Shown one piece after another: positions 49,726 through 59,327 of a stretch of 64,000 nt of DNA (position 1 is its first letter; each line of letters opens with the position of its first letter). The stretch lies in contig NZ_LQIV01000022.1 of assembly GCF_001500125.1 (NCBI RefSeq), positions 1-64,000 of the forward strand, written 5' to 3'. Source of the DNA: Mycobacterium sp. IS-1742 (GTDB lineage: Bacteria > Actinomycetota > Actinomycetes > Mycobacteriales > Mycobacteriaceae). The position numbers and the translations under genes were made by a program. The notes beneath the pieces were generated by a model. The model worked only from the letters and a program-made list of their open reading frames with translations, was not told the origin of the DNA and made no database searches.

Positions 49726-51327
49726 GTGGGTCCCTCATTGCTGGCCGTCCTGGTCGCCGCGGTGCTGCTGGCGGCGGTGGCGCGCCGGGCCGACGTGTCG
49801 GCCCCGCTCGCGCTGGTGGTCGCCGGGCTGGCAGCCGGGCTGATCCCCGGCATGCCCGACATTCAGCTCGATCCCGACCTCGTGCTGTACGTCGTGCTGC
49901 CGCCGTTGCTGTGGTCGGCCGGACTGGAGAGCAGCTACGTGGCCCTCCGGCGCAACGTGCGGTCGATCGGGATGCTGGCGGTCGGGTTGCCGCTGGCGAC
50001 GACGTTCGCGGTCGGGGTGGTGGCCTATCTCGCGGTGCCCGAACTCACCGTCGCCGCGGCGCTGACGCTGGGCGCGATCGTGGCGCCGCCCGATGCGGTG
50101 TCGGCGACCGCGGTGGGCCGCAGGCTGGGTCTGCCCCGCCGGCTGATGACGCTGCTGGGCGGCGAGAGCCTGCTCAACGACGCGACCGCGCTGACCGCCT
50201 ACAAGGTCGCGCTCGGCCTGGCGATCGGCGGGTCGGCCAGCTGGACCGGCGGGCTGGGGACGTTCGCACTGGCCGCGGTCGGCGGTGTGCTCGTCGGCGG
50301 CGCGCTGGGCGCGGTGATCGTCTCCGTGCGGTCGCGGTTGCGCGATCCGCTGGTCGAGAGCGCCCTGGGCCTGGTGGCCCCGTTCGGCATCTACCTGCTG
50401 GCCGAGGAGGTGCACGGTTCGGGGGTGCTCGCGGTGGTGGTGGCCGCACTCATCCTCGGACAGCACTCGACCAACGCGAGCTACGCGACCCGACTGCAGG
50501 ACTCCGCGGTGTGGAAGGCCGTGCAGCTGCTGCTGGAGTCGTTCGCGTTCCTGTTGATCGGCCTGCAGCTGCCGAAGGTGATCGAGGAACTGGCGGGCGT
50601 CTCCGCGGCGGTCCTCACGGTCTCGTCGCTGGCGGTGCTCGCGACGGTCATCGCGGTGCGGATCGCGTGGGTCTACCTGTTCGCCTACCTGCCGCGGCTG
50701 GTGTCCCCCGCGCTGCGCGACCGCGAGCCCGCCCCGAGGCCCGCGCAGGTGTTCGTCGTGGCGTGGGCCGGTATGCGCGGGGTGGTGTCGCTGGCCGCGG
50801 CGTTCGCGGTGCCGGCGACCACGCTGACCGGCGCCGAGTTCCCGGGCCGGCCGCAACTGCTGTTCCTGACCTTCGTCGTCGTGGTCGGCACCCTGCTGCT
50901 GCACGGGCTCACGCTGCCGTGGCTGATCCGGCGGCTGGGCGTGCAGGGCGACGAGGCGCACACCGATGCGGTGGCGGCCGCGGCCGCACAGGACCGGGCG
51001 TCCAGGGCGGCTGCCGAACGCCTCGACCAGATCCTCGCGCAGCACCGGTCCGACGGCACGGACGACGACGTGGTGGAGCGCGCGGCCGACGTGCTGCGCG
51101 GTTGGAACACGCGACGGCGAAACTCCGCGTGGGAGCAACTCGGCCGCGACGAGTCCGACATCGGCGAGAGCCCTGCGGCGGTGTTCCGCCGGCTGCGGCT
51201 GGAGATGCTGGCCGTCGAACGCGCGACGCTGATCGCCGAACGCGATAGCGGGCACATCGACGACGAGGTGCTGCGCTCGGTGCTGTACGGCCTCGACCTC
51301 GAGGAGGCGACGCTCAACCGGCGTTAG
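49726..51327 (+). CDS. CPA1-family Na+/H+ antiporter
   Basis: 533 residues from GTG 49726, chosen because AGGAGG lies 9 bases upstream; a longer frame overlaps purT and the zinc finger gene. About 12 helices. LYVVLPPLLWSAGLE, GAIVAPPDAVSATAV with the paired acidic ion site, GGESLLNDATAL, and WAGMRGVVSLAAAFA are CPA1 hallmarks. It exchanges sodium for protons. The long cytoplasmic tail after about 420 is helical. Its last 4 bases overlap the convergent MarR gene. Confidence 0.92.
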   Translation: MGPSLLAVLVAAVLLAAVARRADVSAPLALVVAGLAAGLIPGMPDIQLDPDLVLYVVLPPLLWSAGLESSYVALRRNVRSIGMLAVGLPLATTFAVGVVAYLAVPELTVAAALTLGAIVAPPDAVSATAVGRRLGLPRRLMTLLGGESLLNDATALTAYKVALGLAIGGSASWTGGLGTFALAAVGGVLVGGALGAVIVSVRSRLRDPLVESALGLVAPFGIYLLAEEVHGSGVLAVVVAALILGQHSTNASYATRLQDSAVWKAVQLLLESFAFLLIGLQLPKVIEELAGVSAAVLTVSSLAVLATVIAVRIAWVYLFAYLPRLVSPALRDREPAPRPAQVFVVAWAGMRGVVSLAAAFAVPATTLTGAEFPGRPQLLFLTFVVVVGTLLLHGLTLPWLIRRLGVQGDEAHTDAVAAAAAQDRASRAAAERLDQILAQHRSDGTDDDVVERAADVLRGWNTRRRNSAWEQLGRDESDIGESPAAVFRRLRLEMLAVERATLIAERDSGHIDDEVLRSVLYGLDLEEATLNRR

Positions 51328-51797
51328 TCGCCCAGGTCGCGCCGGAACGCCGCCATCGCGTCGATCAGCGCCGCGAACGTGCGGTGCGCGGCGGCGATGT
51401 CGTCGTCGGGCATGCCGGCCATCGCGCGGGTGGTGTGGTCGTTCAAGGGCGCGAAGAACTCGCCGGCCACCCCCATACCGTGTTCGGCGACCCGCAGGAT
51501 CACCTTGCGCCGGTCGGCCGGGTCGGACTCGCGCCGAAGATGACCGGAGGTGATCATCCGCTCGACGAGGTAGGTGATCGCCGCACCCGACATGCCCATC
51601 TGCCTGCGCAGGTCGCCCGCGGTCAGCGGCCGGCCGGCCGTCTCGGCGACGATGACGTGCAGTAGTGCTCGAAAATCGTTCAACGACAACGAATGTCGGG
51701 CTGCGAAGACCCGCCCGATCTGTTCGGACTCGGCCGACAGGGCGCGCACGTCCGCGGCGATGAGCGCTTCGAGCGCGGCGCGGTCGGCGTCAGCCAC
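51324..51797 (-). CDS. MarR-family transcriptional regulator
   Basis: 157 residues from GTG 51797, a winged-helix regulator: LSLNDFRALLHVI in helix 3, LRRQMGMSGAAITYLVERMITSG as the recognition helix, and HLRRESDPADRRKVILRV as the wing with the DxRR motif. It is divergent from the MMPL transporter gene with a 50-base gap holding a perfect inverted repeat, so it probably represses that transporter until a ligand binds. The 3' end overlaps the antiporter gene. Confidence 0.9.
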   Translation of the reverse strand: MADADRAALEALIAADVRALSAESEQIGRVFAARHSLSLNDFRALLHVIVAETAGRPLTAGDLRRQMGMSGAAITYLVERMITSGHLRRESDPADRRKVILRVAEHGMGVAGEFFAPLNDHTTRAMAGMPDDDIAAAHRTFAALIDAMAAFRRDLGD

Positions 51798-51822
51798 CCG
51801 ACGAGGATAGGCCGCGCAGATG

Positions 51823-51835
51823 TTCAGTTTCTGAA
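51823..51835. promoter_or_regulatory. candidate MarR operator
   Basis: TTCAGTTTCTGAA is a perfect inverted repeat (5 + 3 + 5) in the 50-base gap between the divergent MarR and MMPL genes, 12 bases before the GTG of the transporter. Binding here would block both promoters. Half-site length and position fit MarR sites, but the assignment is inference. Confidence 0.5.
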
Positions 51836-51847
51836 ATATCGGGAATA

Positions 51848-53881
51848 GTGGTCGGTATGGCGGGTCGTTTCTCCTGGGTCGTGGCGTTGCTGGTGGTACT
51901 CGTGTCCGGCGGGCTGATGGGCGTCCTCACCGGCGGCGAGTCGAGCTCCCAGTCACCGGTCTCGGTGCCGGCGGATGCGGAATCCGCCAAGGTCAACGCC
52001 CTGCGGAGCGAGTTCCCCGGCGGCGACGAGGCGCCGGTGATCCTCGTGGTGACCCGCACCGACGGCGGCCCGCTGTCACCCGCCGACGTGGCTGCCACCG
52101 AGGAGGCGCGCCAGCGCATGCTCACCGGTGCGGGCAGCGCCCCCGCCGGTCCCCCGGTGCTGGTCTCCGAGGACGACGAGGCGGCCATCGCCACCGTGCC
52201 GCTCGCCGGCGACCTGTCCGGATTCGACCTCACCGACGCGGTCAAGGGCCTTCGGAAGGCCGCCACCGACGGACTGCCCGGCGATCTGCGGGCCGAGGTG
52301 ACCGGCGGGCCTGCGTTCGGCGCCGACATCGCCAACTCGTTCTCCGGCGCCAACGTCACGCTGCTGGCGGTGACGGCCGCCGTCGTGGCGCTGCTGCTGA
52401 TCGTGACGTACCGCTCTCCGGTGCTGTTCCTGGTGCCGCTGGCGGTGATCGGATTCGCCGACCGGGTGGCCGCCCTGGTCGGCACCGCGATCGCCGAGGC
52501 CGTCGGCATGACCCCCGACGGCTCGACCTCCGGCATCACCAGCGTCCTGGTGTTCGGCGCGGGCACCAACTACGCGTTGCTGCTGATCTCCCGATACCGC
52601 GAGGAGCTGAGCCGAGCCGGCGACCATCGCGAAGCGCTCGCCGTCGCCGTGCGCGCCGCCAGGCCGGCCATCCTGGCCAGCAACGCCACCGTGGTGCTGG
52701 CCCTGCTGACGCTGGTGTTCGCGTCAGCTCCGAGCACCCGGGCCCTCGGTGTGCAGGCCGCCGCCGGTCTGGTGGTCGCGGCCGTCTTCGTGCTGCTGGT
52801 GCTGCCCGCCCTGCTGCGGGTGTTCGGCAAGAAACTGTTCTGGCCGTTCATCCCCAAGGAGGGCGCCGCGCCGCTGACCGACAGCGGGCTGTGGCACCGC
52901 ATCGCCGACGGTGTGGCGCGCCGCCCGGTCCGCGTCGCCGTGCTGTCGATCGGCACGCTGGCCGTGTTGTGCACCGGCCTGCTGTTCACCCCGATCGGGC
53001 TGACCCAGACCGAGCAGTTCCGGGTGCAGGCCGAATCGGTCACCGGCTACGAGACCCTGGCCGACCACTTCCCCAGCGGGCTGACCGATCCCACCCGCGT
53101 CGTCGGCCCCTCGGACAAGACGGGCGAGCTGCAGCGCGCCATCACCGAGACCCCGGGCGTCGTGTCGGCGAACCCGGCCGGCACGTCCCCGTCCGGGCTG
53201 ACGCAGTGGTCGGTGGTGCTGTCCGCCGAACCCGCCTCCGACGAGGCGTTCTCGACGATCGACCGGCTGCGCGACACCGTGCGCGCCGTGGACTCGTCGG
53301 CGCTGGTCGGCGGTTCCGACGCACAGGCCCGCGACATCAGCACCGCCGCCGGCCGCGACCGCATGGTGGTGATCCCGACGATCCTCGCCGTGGTCCTCGT
53401 GGTGTTGTACGTCCTGCTGCGCTCGGCGCTCGCGCCGCTGATCCTGGTCGGGGTGACGGTGCTCAGCGCCCTGGCCGCGCTCGGGCTCGGCGGCTGGGCC
53501 AGCGTCCACCTGTTCGGCTTCCCGGCACTCGACGACACGACCCCGTTGTTCGCGTTCCTGTTCCTCGTGGCACTCGGCGTGGACTACACGATCTTCCTGG
53601 TCACCCGCGCCCGGGAGGAGACACCGGAGCACGGCACGCGCCAGGGCATCGTGCGCGCGGTGTCGGCGACCGGCGCGGTCATCACCAGCGCGGGCATCGT
53701 GCTGGCCGCGGTGTTCTGCGTCCTCGGCGTGTTGCCGCTGATCGTGCTCACCCAGCTGGGCATCATCGTCGGCCTGGGCATCCTGCTCGACACGTTCCTG
53801 GTGCGCACGGTCATCATCCCGGCCCTGTTCACGGTGTTCGGGCCGAAGATCTGGTGGCCGGCGCTGCGCGCGTCGCCGTAG
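51848..53881 (+). CDS. MMPL-family (RND) transporter
   Basis: 677 residues from GTG 51848 (ATG 51857 also possible), with about 12 helices and two large exported loops. The proton-relay pairs of the family lie in helices 4 and 10: here GAGTNYALLLISRYREE has Asn in place of the usual Asp, while LGVDYTIFLVTRAREE keeps Asp-Tyr. It would export lipids or drugs using the proton gradient. Size and sequence fit the smaller YdfJ-like branch, not MmpL3. Likely repressed by the divergent MarR protein. Confidence 0.88.
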   Translation: MVGMAGRFSWVVALLVVLVSGGLMGVLTGGESSSQSPVSVPADAESAKVNALRSEFPGGDEAPVILVVTRTDGGPLSPADVAATEEARQRMLTGAGSAPAGPPVLVSEDDEAAIATVPLAGDLSGFDLTDAVKGLRKAATDGLPGDLRAEVTGGPAFGADIANSFSGANVTLLAVTAAVVALLLIVTYRSPVLFLVPLAVIGFADRVAALVGTAIAEAVGMTPDGSTSGITSVLVFGAGTNYALLLISRYREELSRAGDHREALAVAVRAARPAILASNATVVLALLTLVFASAPSTRALGVQAAAGLVVAAVFVLLVLPALLRVFGKKLFWPFIPKEGAAPLTDSGLWHRIADGVARRPVRVAVLSIGTLAVLCTGLLFTPIGLTQTEQFRVQAESVTGYETLADHFPSGLTDPTRVVGPSDKTGELQRAITETPGVVSANPAGTSPSGLTQWSVVLSAEPASDEAFSTIDRLRDTVRAVDSSALVGGSDAQARDISTAAGRDRMVVIPTILAVVLVVLYVLLRSALAPLILVGVTVLSALAALGLGGWASVHLFGFPALDDTTPLFAFLFLVALGVDYTIFLVTRAREETPEHGTRQGIVRAVSATGAVITSAGIVLAAVFCVLGVLPLIVLTQLGIIVGLGILLDTFLVRTVIIPALFTVFGPKIWWPALRASP

Positions 53882-53911
53882 TCGGCCCCGACGGGCGTAC
53901 GTTCGTGAGGT

Positions 53912-55117
53912 ATGACGGCCGCCCCAGCCCTTCCGCCACTCCACATGCGGCGCACCGGTTTCGACCCGACGCCGGAACTGCGCGAGATCCGGGAGTCGGC
54001 GGGCGTGCGCGTGGCCAAGAACGCGTTCGGCATGGACGTGTACCTGGTGACCCGCCACGACGACGTCAAAGCCGTGCTCGCCGACCACGAGCGGTTCTCC
54101 AACACCCGCCCGCCCGGTTTCGTCGTCCCGGGTGCGCCCGCCGTGCCCGACGGGGAACAGGCGCGCGCCGCCGCGGGCAACCTGCTCGCCAACGATCCGC
54201 CCGAACACCAGCGGCTGCGCCGGATGCTCACCCCCGAGTTCACGCTGCGCCGGATCAACCGGCTGGAACCGCGGATCGTGGCAATCGTCGACGAACATCT
54301 CGACGCGATGCAGAAAGCCGGCCCGCCGACCGATCTGGTGGCCGCGTTCGCGTTGCCCATCCCGTCGTTGGTGATCTGCGAACTGCTCGGCGTCCCGTAC
54401 GCCGACCGGGAGGACTTCCAGCGGCGCAGCGCCCGTCAACTCGACCTGTCACTGCCGATCCCCGAGCGGTTCGACCTGGCCCGGCAGGGCCGCGAATACA
54501 TGCACTCGCTGGTCGGACGGGCCCGCCACAGACCGGGCGACGACATCCTCGGCATGTTGGTGCGCGAGCACGGCGACGAGTTGACCGACGACGAACTGGT
54601 CGGCATCGCCGGACTGCTGCTGCTCGCCGGGCACGAGACCACCTCCAACATGCTCGGCCTCGGGGTGTTGGCCCTGCTGCGCCACCCCGAGCAGCTCGCG
54701 GCCGTGCGCGACGACCCCGACGCGGTGGGTCCGGCGGTCGAGGAGCTGCTCCGGTGGCTGTCGATCGTGCACAGCGGCATCCCTCGGATCACCACCACCG
54801 ACGTCGAGGTGGCCGGCGTGCCGATTCCCCAGGGGCAGTTGGTGTTCGTCTCGCTGCCGTCGGCCAACCGGGACCCGAGTTTCGTCGACGCGCCGGAAAC
54901 GCTCGACATCGGCCGCGGCGCACCCGGTCACCTCGCGTTCGGGCACGGCGTGCACCACTGCCTCGGTGCGCCGCTGGCCCGCATGGAGATGCGGATCGCG
55001 TTCCCCGCGCTGCTGCGCCGCTTCCCGACATTGACGCTGGCCGAACCGTTCTCCGACGTCGAGTTCCGCTCGTTCCACTTCATCTACGGGTTACGGTCGC
55101 TACTGGTGGGATGGTGA
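53912..55117 (+). CDS. cytochrome P450
   Basis: 401 residues, soluble bacterial type. The oxygen-binding I helix is LLLAGHETTSNML, the K helix EELLRW with the ExxR-like charge pair, and the heme loop FGHGVHHCLGAPLARMEM with the axial Cys. It oxidises a small organic compound; the substrate cannot be predicted. The ferredoxin gene follows after 7 bases, so this P450 has its own electron donor. ATG 53912 has GTGAGG upstream. No CYP family number is assigned. Confidence 0.93.
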   Translation: MTAAPALPPLHMRRTGFDPTPELREIRESAGVRVAKNAFGMDVYLVTRHDDVKAVLADHERFSNTRPPGFVVPGAPAVPDGEQARAAAGNLLANDPPEHQRLRRMLTPEFTLRRINRLEPRIVAIVDEHLDAMQKAGPPTDLVAAFALPIPSLVICELLGVPYADREDFQRRSARQLDLSLPIPERFDLARQGREYMHSLVGRARHRPGDDILGMLVREHGDELTDDELVGIAGLLLLAGHETTSNMLGLGVLALLRHPEQLAAVRDDPDAVGPAVEELLRWLSIVHSGIPRITTTDVEVAGVPIPQGQLVFVSLPSANRDPSFVDAPETLDIGRGAPGHLAFGHGVHHCLGAPLARMEMRIAFPALLRRFPTLTLAEPFSDVEFRSFHFIYGLRSLLVGW

Positions 55118-55124
55118 TGACGCG

Positions 55125-55319
55125 ATGAGGATCGACGCGGACCGCGATGTGTGCATCAGCGCGGGCAACTGTGTGATGACCGCGCCGGAGGTGTTCGACC
55201 AGGACGACGACGGCATCGTCGTCCTGCTGGCCGATCCGGTGCCCGAGGGCGAGCAGGACCACGCCCGGGAAGCGGTCAAGCTGTGTCCGGCGACGGCGCT
55301 GCGGGTGGCGCAGGAGTGA
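55125..55319 (+). CDS. 3Fe-4S-type ferredoxin partner of the P450
   Basis: 64 residues. Cysteines lie in VCISAGNC (residues 10 and 16) and in KLCPATAL; the spacing CxxxxxC...CP and the non-Cys residue (Ala) where a [4Fe-4S] ferredoxin would have its second Cys are typical of the small ferredoxins that serve actinobacterial P450s and hold a [3Fe-4S] cluster. Placement 7 bases after the P450 gene supports the pairing. The 3' end overlaps the convergent membrane protein gene. Confidence 0.93.
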   Translation: MRIDADRDVCISAGNCVMTAPEVFDQDDDGIVVLLADPVPEGEQDHAREAVKLCPATALRVAQE

Positions 55320-55920
55320 AGCTGCGGCGCAGCAACAACGCGCTGATGACCAACACCCACGCCGGGAACGCCAGGGTGAGCCACATGCTGACCTCCGCGG
55401 CCGCGATCAGGGCCAGCGCGACGAGATAGGTGCCGTAGACCAGCGGCCTCGGCATCAGACCGCTGCGCAGCCAGATCGTGGCCAGCGAGATCATGAACAC
55501 CGCGGCCATCCGCAACGCGTACGTCTTCGAGATCGACAGCAGCACCGTCTGCCCGAGCAGGGCCACGTCGGAACCGCGTACCGCGGTGTGTCCGCTCATC
55601 GACTCCAGGCCCGCGCCCACCCCGGCGGCGACGAACATCATCGCCAGGAACAGCAGGCCGCTGCCGAGGAACACCGTCGAGAAGAACTTGTCCTCGTACC
55701 GGCCGAACCCGTCGCGGACGACACCGATGAACCACAGGAACGCAATCCCGGCGAACGGCATGAGCATCGCCGCCACCCGTAACCGGTGACTGCCGGCGTC
55801 GATCCATTGGGAGCCGGGTTCGGCGCCCTCCGGAAGCGACAGGCGGATCAGGATCAGCGCCGCCCCGAACAACAGCGCGAAGACCACTCCGGCCAGCGCC
55901 GCGGCTTTGGGCGTCGACAT
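55276..55920 (-). CDS. multi-pass membrane protein, unknown function
   Basis: 214 residues from ATG 55920 (GTG 55944 also possible). About six hydrophobic helices fill nearly the entire chain, with a short Pro-rich C terminus (TPAPPAAPSPDTA). I recognise no transporter or enzyme motif. It converges on the ferredoxin gene, overlapping by 44 bases, and lies downstream of the thioesterase gene on the same strand, 44 bases away. Confidence 0.7.
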   Translation of the reverse strand: MSTPKAAALAGVVFALLFGAALILIRLSLPEGAEPGSQWIDAGSHRLRVAAMLMPFAGIAFLWFIGVVRDGFGRYEDKFFSTVFLGSGLLFLAMMFVAAGVGAGLESMSGHTAVRGSDVALLGQTVLLSISKTYALRMAAVFMISLATIWLRSGLMPRPLVYGTYLVALALIAAAEVSMWLTLAFPAWVLVISALLLRRSFTPAPPAAPSPDTA

Positions 55921-55964
55921 CCGGTGCGGTTGAGGTCCGGCCACGCGGCCATCGTCGCACCCAC

Positions 55965-56611
55965 TCAGGGCTGTCCGGGCAGCAATCGGATCATCAGGCC
56001 GTTCGCCTCGGCCAGCAGGGTGTCGCCGCCGTCACGCAGTTCGGCGTTGACGAAAGCCTTGCGCCCCTCGGCTTCTCGCAGCCAACCCCGGGCCGTCAGC
56101 ACGGTGTCGATCGGGGTCACGTTGCGGTAGTCGACGTGCAGGAACGCGGTGCGGCTGATCGGGCGGCCGGTCGCGTGGATGACCATGCCGAACATCGAGT
56201 CGAACAGCAGGGGCAGCACACCGCCGTGCACCGCGGAGTTACCGCCCACGTGGTAGCGGCTGAACGTGACCTCGAGTTCGACGCCGTCGGCCTCGAACTT
56301 GGTCACCGTCCACGGCGGCATCAGCAGGCTGCCCGCCCCCGGCAGCGACGGCACCCGGTTGGCCGGGCCGACACCCTCACGGGCCTGATACGGGTCGAGC
56401 AGCTTGACCAGTTCCTCGACCCGGTCGGCGGCCTCGTCCCAGGTGTCGCGGTCCGGATCGACCGCCACGGCCAGATCCTGCGCCCGCCGCATCGCGGTGA
56501 GGAACCGCGCGAAGCCGGGTCCGGGTTCGGCGGCCTCGAACACCGGGAATCCGCCGTGGCGGTCGTACTCGGGATCGACGCGGCGCGGATCCAACCCGAA
56601 ATCGGACGACA

Positions 56612-56612
<1 letters not shown>
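55965..56612 (-). CDS. hotdog-fold (PaaI-type) thioesterase-like protein
   Basis: 215 residues from ATG 56612, overlapping the purA stop (TGATG); GTG 56615 is an alternative. The C-terminal half holds the hotdog domain with the HVGGNSAVHGGVLPLLFDSMFG helix region and FLHVDYRNVTPI typical of the PaaI thioesterase family, which acts on acyl-CoA thioesters. The N-terminal 90 residues are helical and extra. It matches the gene beside purA in H37Rv (Rv0356c as I recall). Substrate unknown. Confidence 0.85.
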
Positions 56613-57910
<1,298 letters not shown>

Positions 57911-57977
57911 TTAATCTCCCGCTTGATGTGGTGCAGCCGGTGACACACCCTATCCCAGCAGGTCGGGAGGATCGCTC

Positions 57978-58604
57978 TTGAGTGCCAGAGACAGCGCCGG
58001 AGACCGGGCCGCGGGCGTCGTCGTCCTGCGGTTCGACGGACACGACACGCCCCGCGGGCTGAGCGGTCTGGACACCGTGAACGTGGCGGGTTCGGCGGAC
58101 GTCGACGCCGCCGCGGCCGGTGCCCGCCGGCTGGTGGTCGTGGGCTCCGACGCGGACCTGGCGACGGCGCTGACCCGGCTGATGCGCACCGAACGCCTCG
58201 GCGTGGAGCTGGCGGCCGTGCGGGGGTTGCTCGGGGCGCGCAGGGCGCTGTCGGGTACGGCCACGCGGGTGCCGCTGATCAGGGACGACGCCGGGATCGC
58301 GATCGTCGGGCAGGCCGAGTGGCGGGGCACCGGCGAGGACCTGTTCGGGGAGGGCGTGGTCGACGACACCACGCTGTTCTCCGGACACGTCGCGGGTGTG
58401 CGCATCGAACCGACGGCGGAGATGCCGGGGCTGCGGGCGGCTGTGCTGTCCGGTCGCGGACGGCCGCACCGCTGGGTGGCCGGGCGGGCCGCGCAGTTGG
58501 GGACGACGGGCGCGCGGGTGATCCGCGACGGTGTCGACGGCGCCCGCGAGGTCAAGCGGTCGACGTTCTACCGCCACACCGAGGGCTGGCTGCGCGTCGG
58601 CTGA
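57978..58604 (+). CDS. conserved mycobacterial hypothetical protein
   Basis: 208 residues from TTG 57978, with a strong GGGAGGA site six bases upstream; no ATG or GTG is better placed. The protein is Ala/Arg/Val-rich, mixed alpha/beta, with LVVVGSDADLATALTRLM and RPHRWVAGRAAQLG stretches. No motif that I recognise; it corresponds to the gene next to purA in H37Rv (Rv0358 as I recall). Soluble, function unknown. The convergent glutamine amidotransferase-like gene begins its stop 7 bases downstream. Confidence 0.75.
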   Translation: MSARDSAGDRAAGVVVLRFDGHDTPRGLSGLDTVNVAGSADVDAAAAGARRLVVVGSDADLATALTRLMRTERLGVELAAVRGLLGARRALSGTATRVPLIRDDAGIAIVGQAEWRGTGEDLFGEGVVDDTTLFSGHVAGVRIEPTAEMPGLRAAVLSGRGRPHRWVAGRAAQLGTTGARVIRDGVDGAREVKRSTFYRHTEGWLRVG

Positions 58605-58611
58605 CGCTCCG

Positions 58612-59289
58612 CTACGGCAGCACCGGATACGAGGACCCCTTGAACAGGGGTGCGGTGGCGGCGGAGATCAACGCGCTGAACAGGTTGTGCAGCAAGGGAT
58701 CCTGCGGGTGCCATTGCACGCCGACGGCGAACGGGTGGTCCGGCCACTCGACCGCTTCGATCTCCCCTTCGGGTATCGACACCGCCGTCACCGTGGCACC
58801 CGAGCCCACGGTGGCCACGCCCCTGCGGCGGTGGGAGGCCACCTCGCGGATGCCGGCGAACCCCATCTCGCCGAGCGAGCTGTCGGCGGTCACGTCGACG
58901 GTGTGGAACGTCGCTTCGGCGGGCGGCTGCGCTCCGAACTCGCGGCGCAGGGTGCCGCCTGCCGCGACGCTGAGGGCCTGCAGTCCGCGGCAGATGCCGA
59001 GCACCGGCACGGCCTCGGACAGCGCGGTGCCGGCGATCTCGATCTCGAACCCGTCGCGCTCCGCGACGATGTCGTCGTCCCCGGCGAGGACGAGCGCGTC
59101 GACGGTCTGGAGCAGCAGGTCGGTGTCGGCGTGGGCGGAGGGGGGCAGGATCAACGGCTGGCCGCCCGCGCGGTGGATCGCCTCCAGGTAGGTCTGGGCG
59201 ACGAGGACCGCCGGCTGGTCCCAGAACCCCCAGCGGGCGGTGGCGCTCACCCCGCAGACACCGATCAAGGGCAGTGTTTCCGAATTCAT
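58612..59289 (-). CDS. gamma-glutamyl-GABA hydrolase-like class I glutamine amidotransferase
   Basis: 225 residues. The nucleophile elbow is LGICRGLQAL, and the His/Glu part is GVQWHPQD, together the class I amidotransferase triad. The N-terminal LIGVCGVSAT and LVLAGDDDI fit the PuuD/peptidase C26 group, which hydrolyses gamma-glutamyl bonds such as gamma-glutamyl-GABA. A biosynthetic partner is not present nearby, so the substrate is open. It is divergent from the site-2 protease gene, 38 bases away. Confidence 0.87.
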   Translation of the reverse strand: MNSETLPLIGVCGVSATARWGFWDQPAVLVAQTYLEAIHRAGGQPLILPPSAHADTDLLLQTVDALVLAGDDDIVAERDGFEIEIAGTALSEAVPVLGICRGLQALSVAAGGTLRREFGAQPPAEATFHTVDVTADSSLGEMGFAGIREVASHRRRGVATVGSGATVTAVSIPEGEIEAVEWPDHPFAVGVQWHPQDPLLHNLFSALISAATAPLFKGSSYPVLP

Positions 59290-59327
59290 GGTCTTGGTTT
59301 CATACCATCCGCCGGTAACGTCGAACC

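Noticed and set aside
52891..55128. 745-codon frame across MMPL and P450 genes
   Set aside because: Arg/Pro-rich shadow frame spanning two well-supported genes on the same strand.
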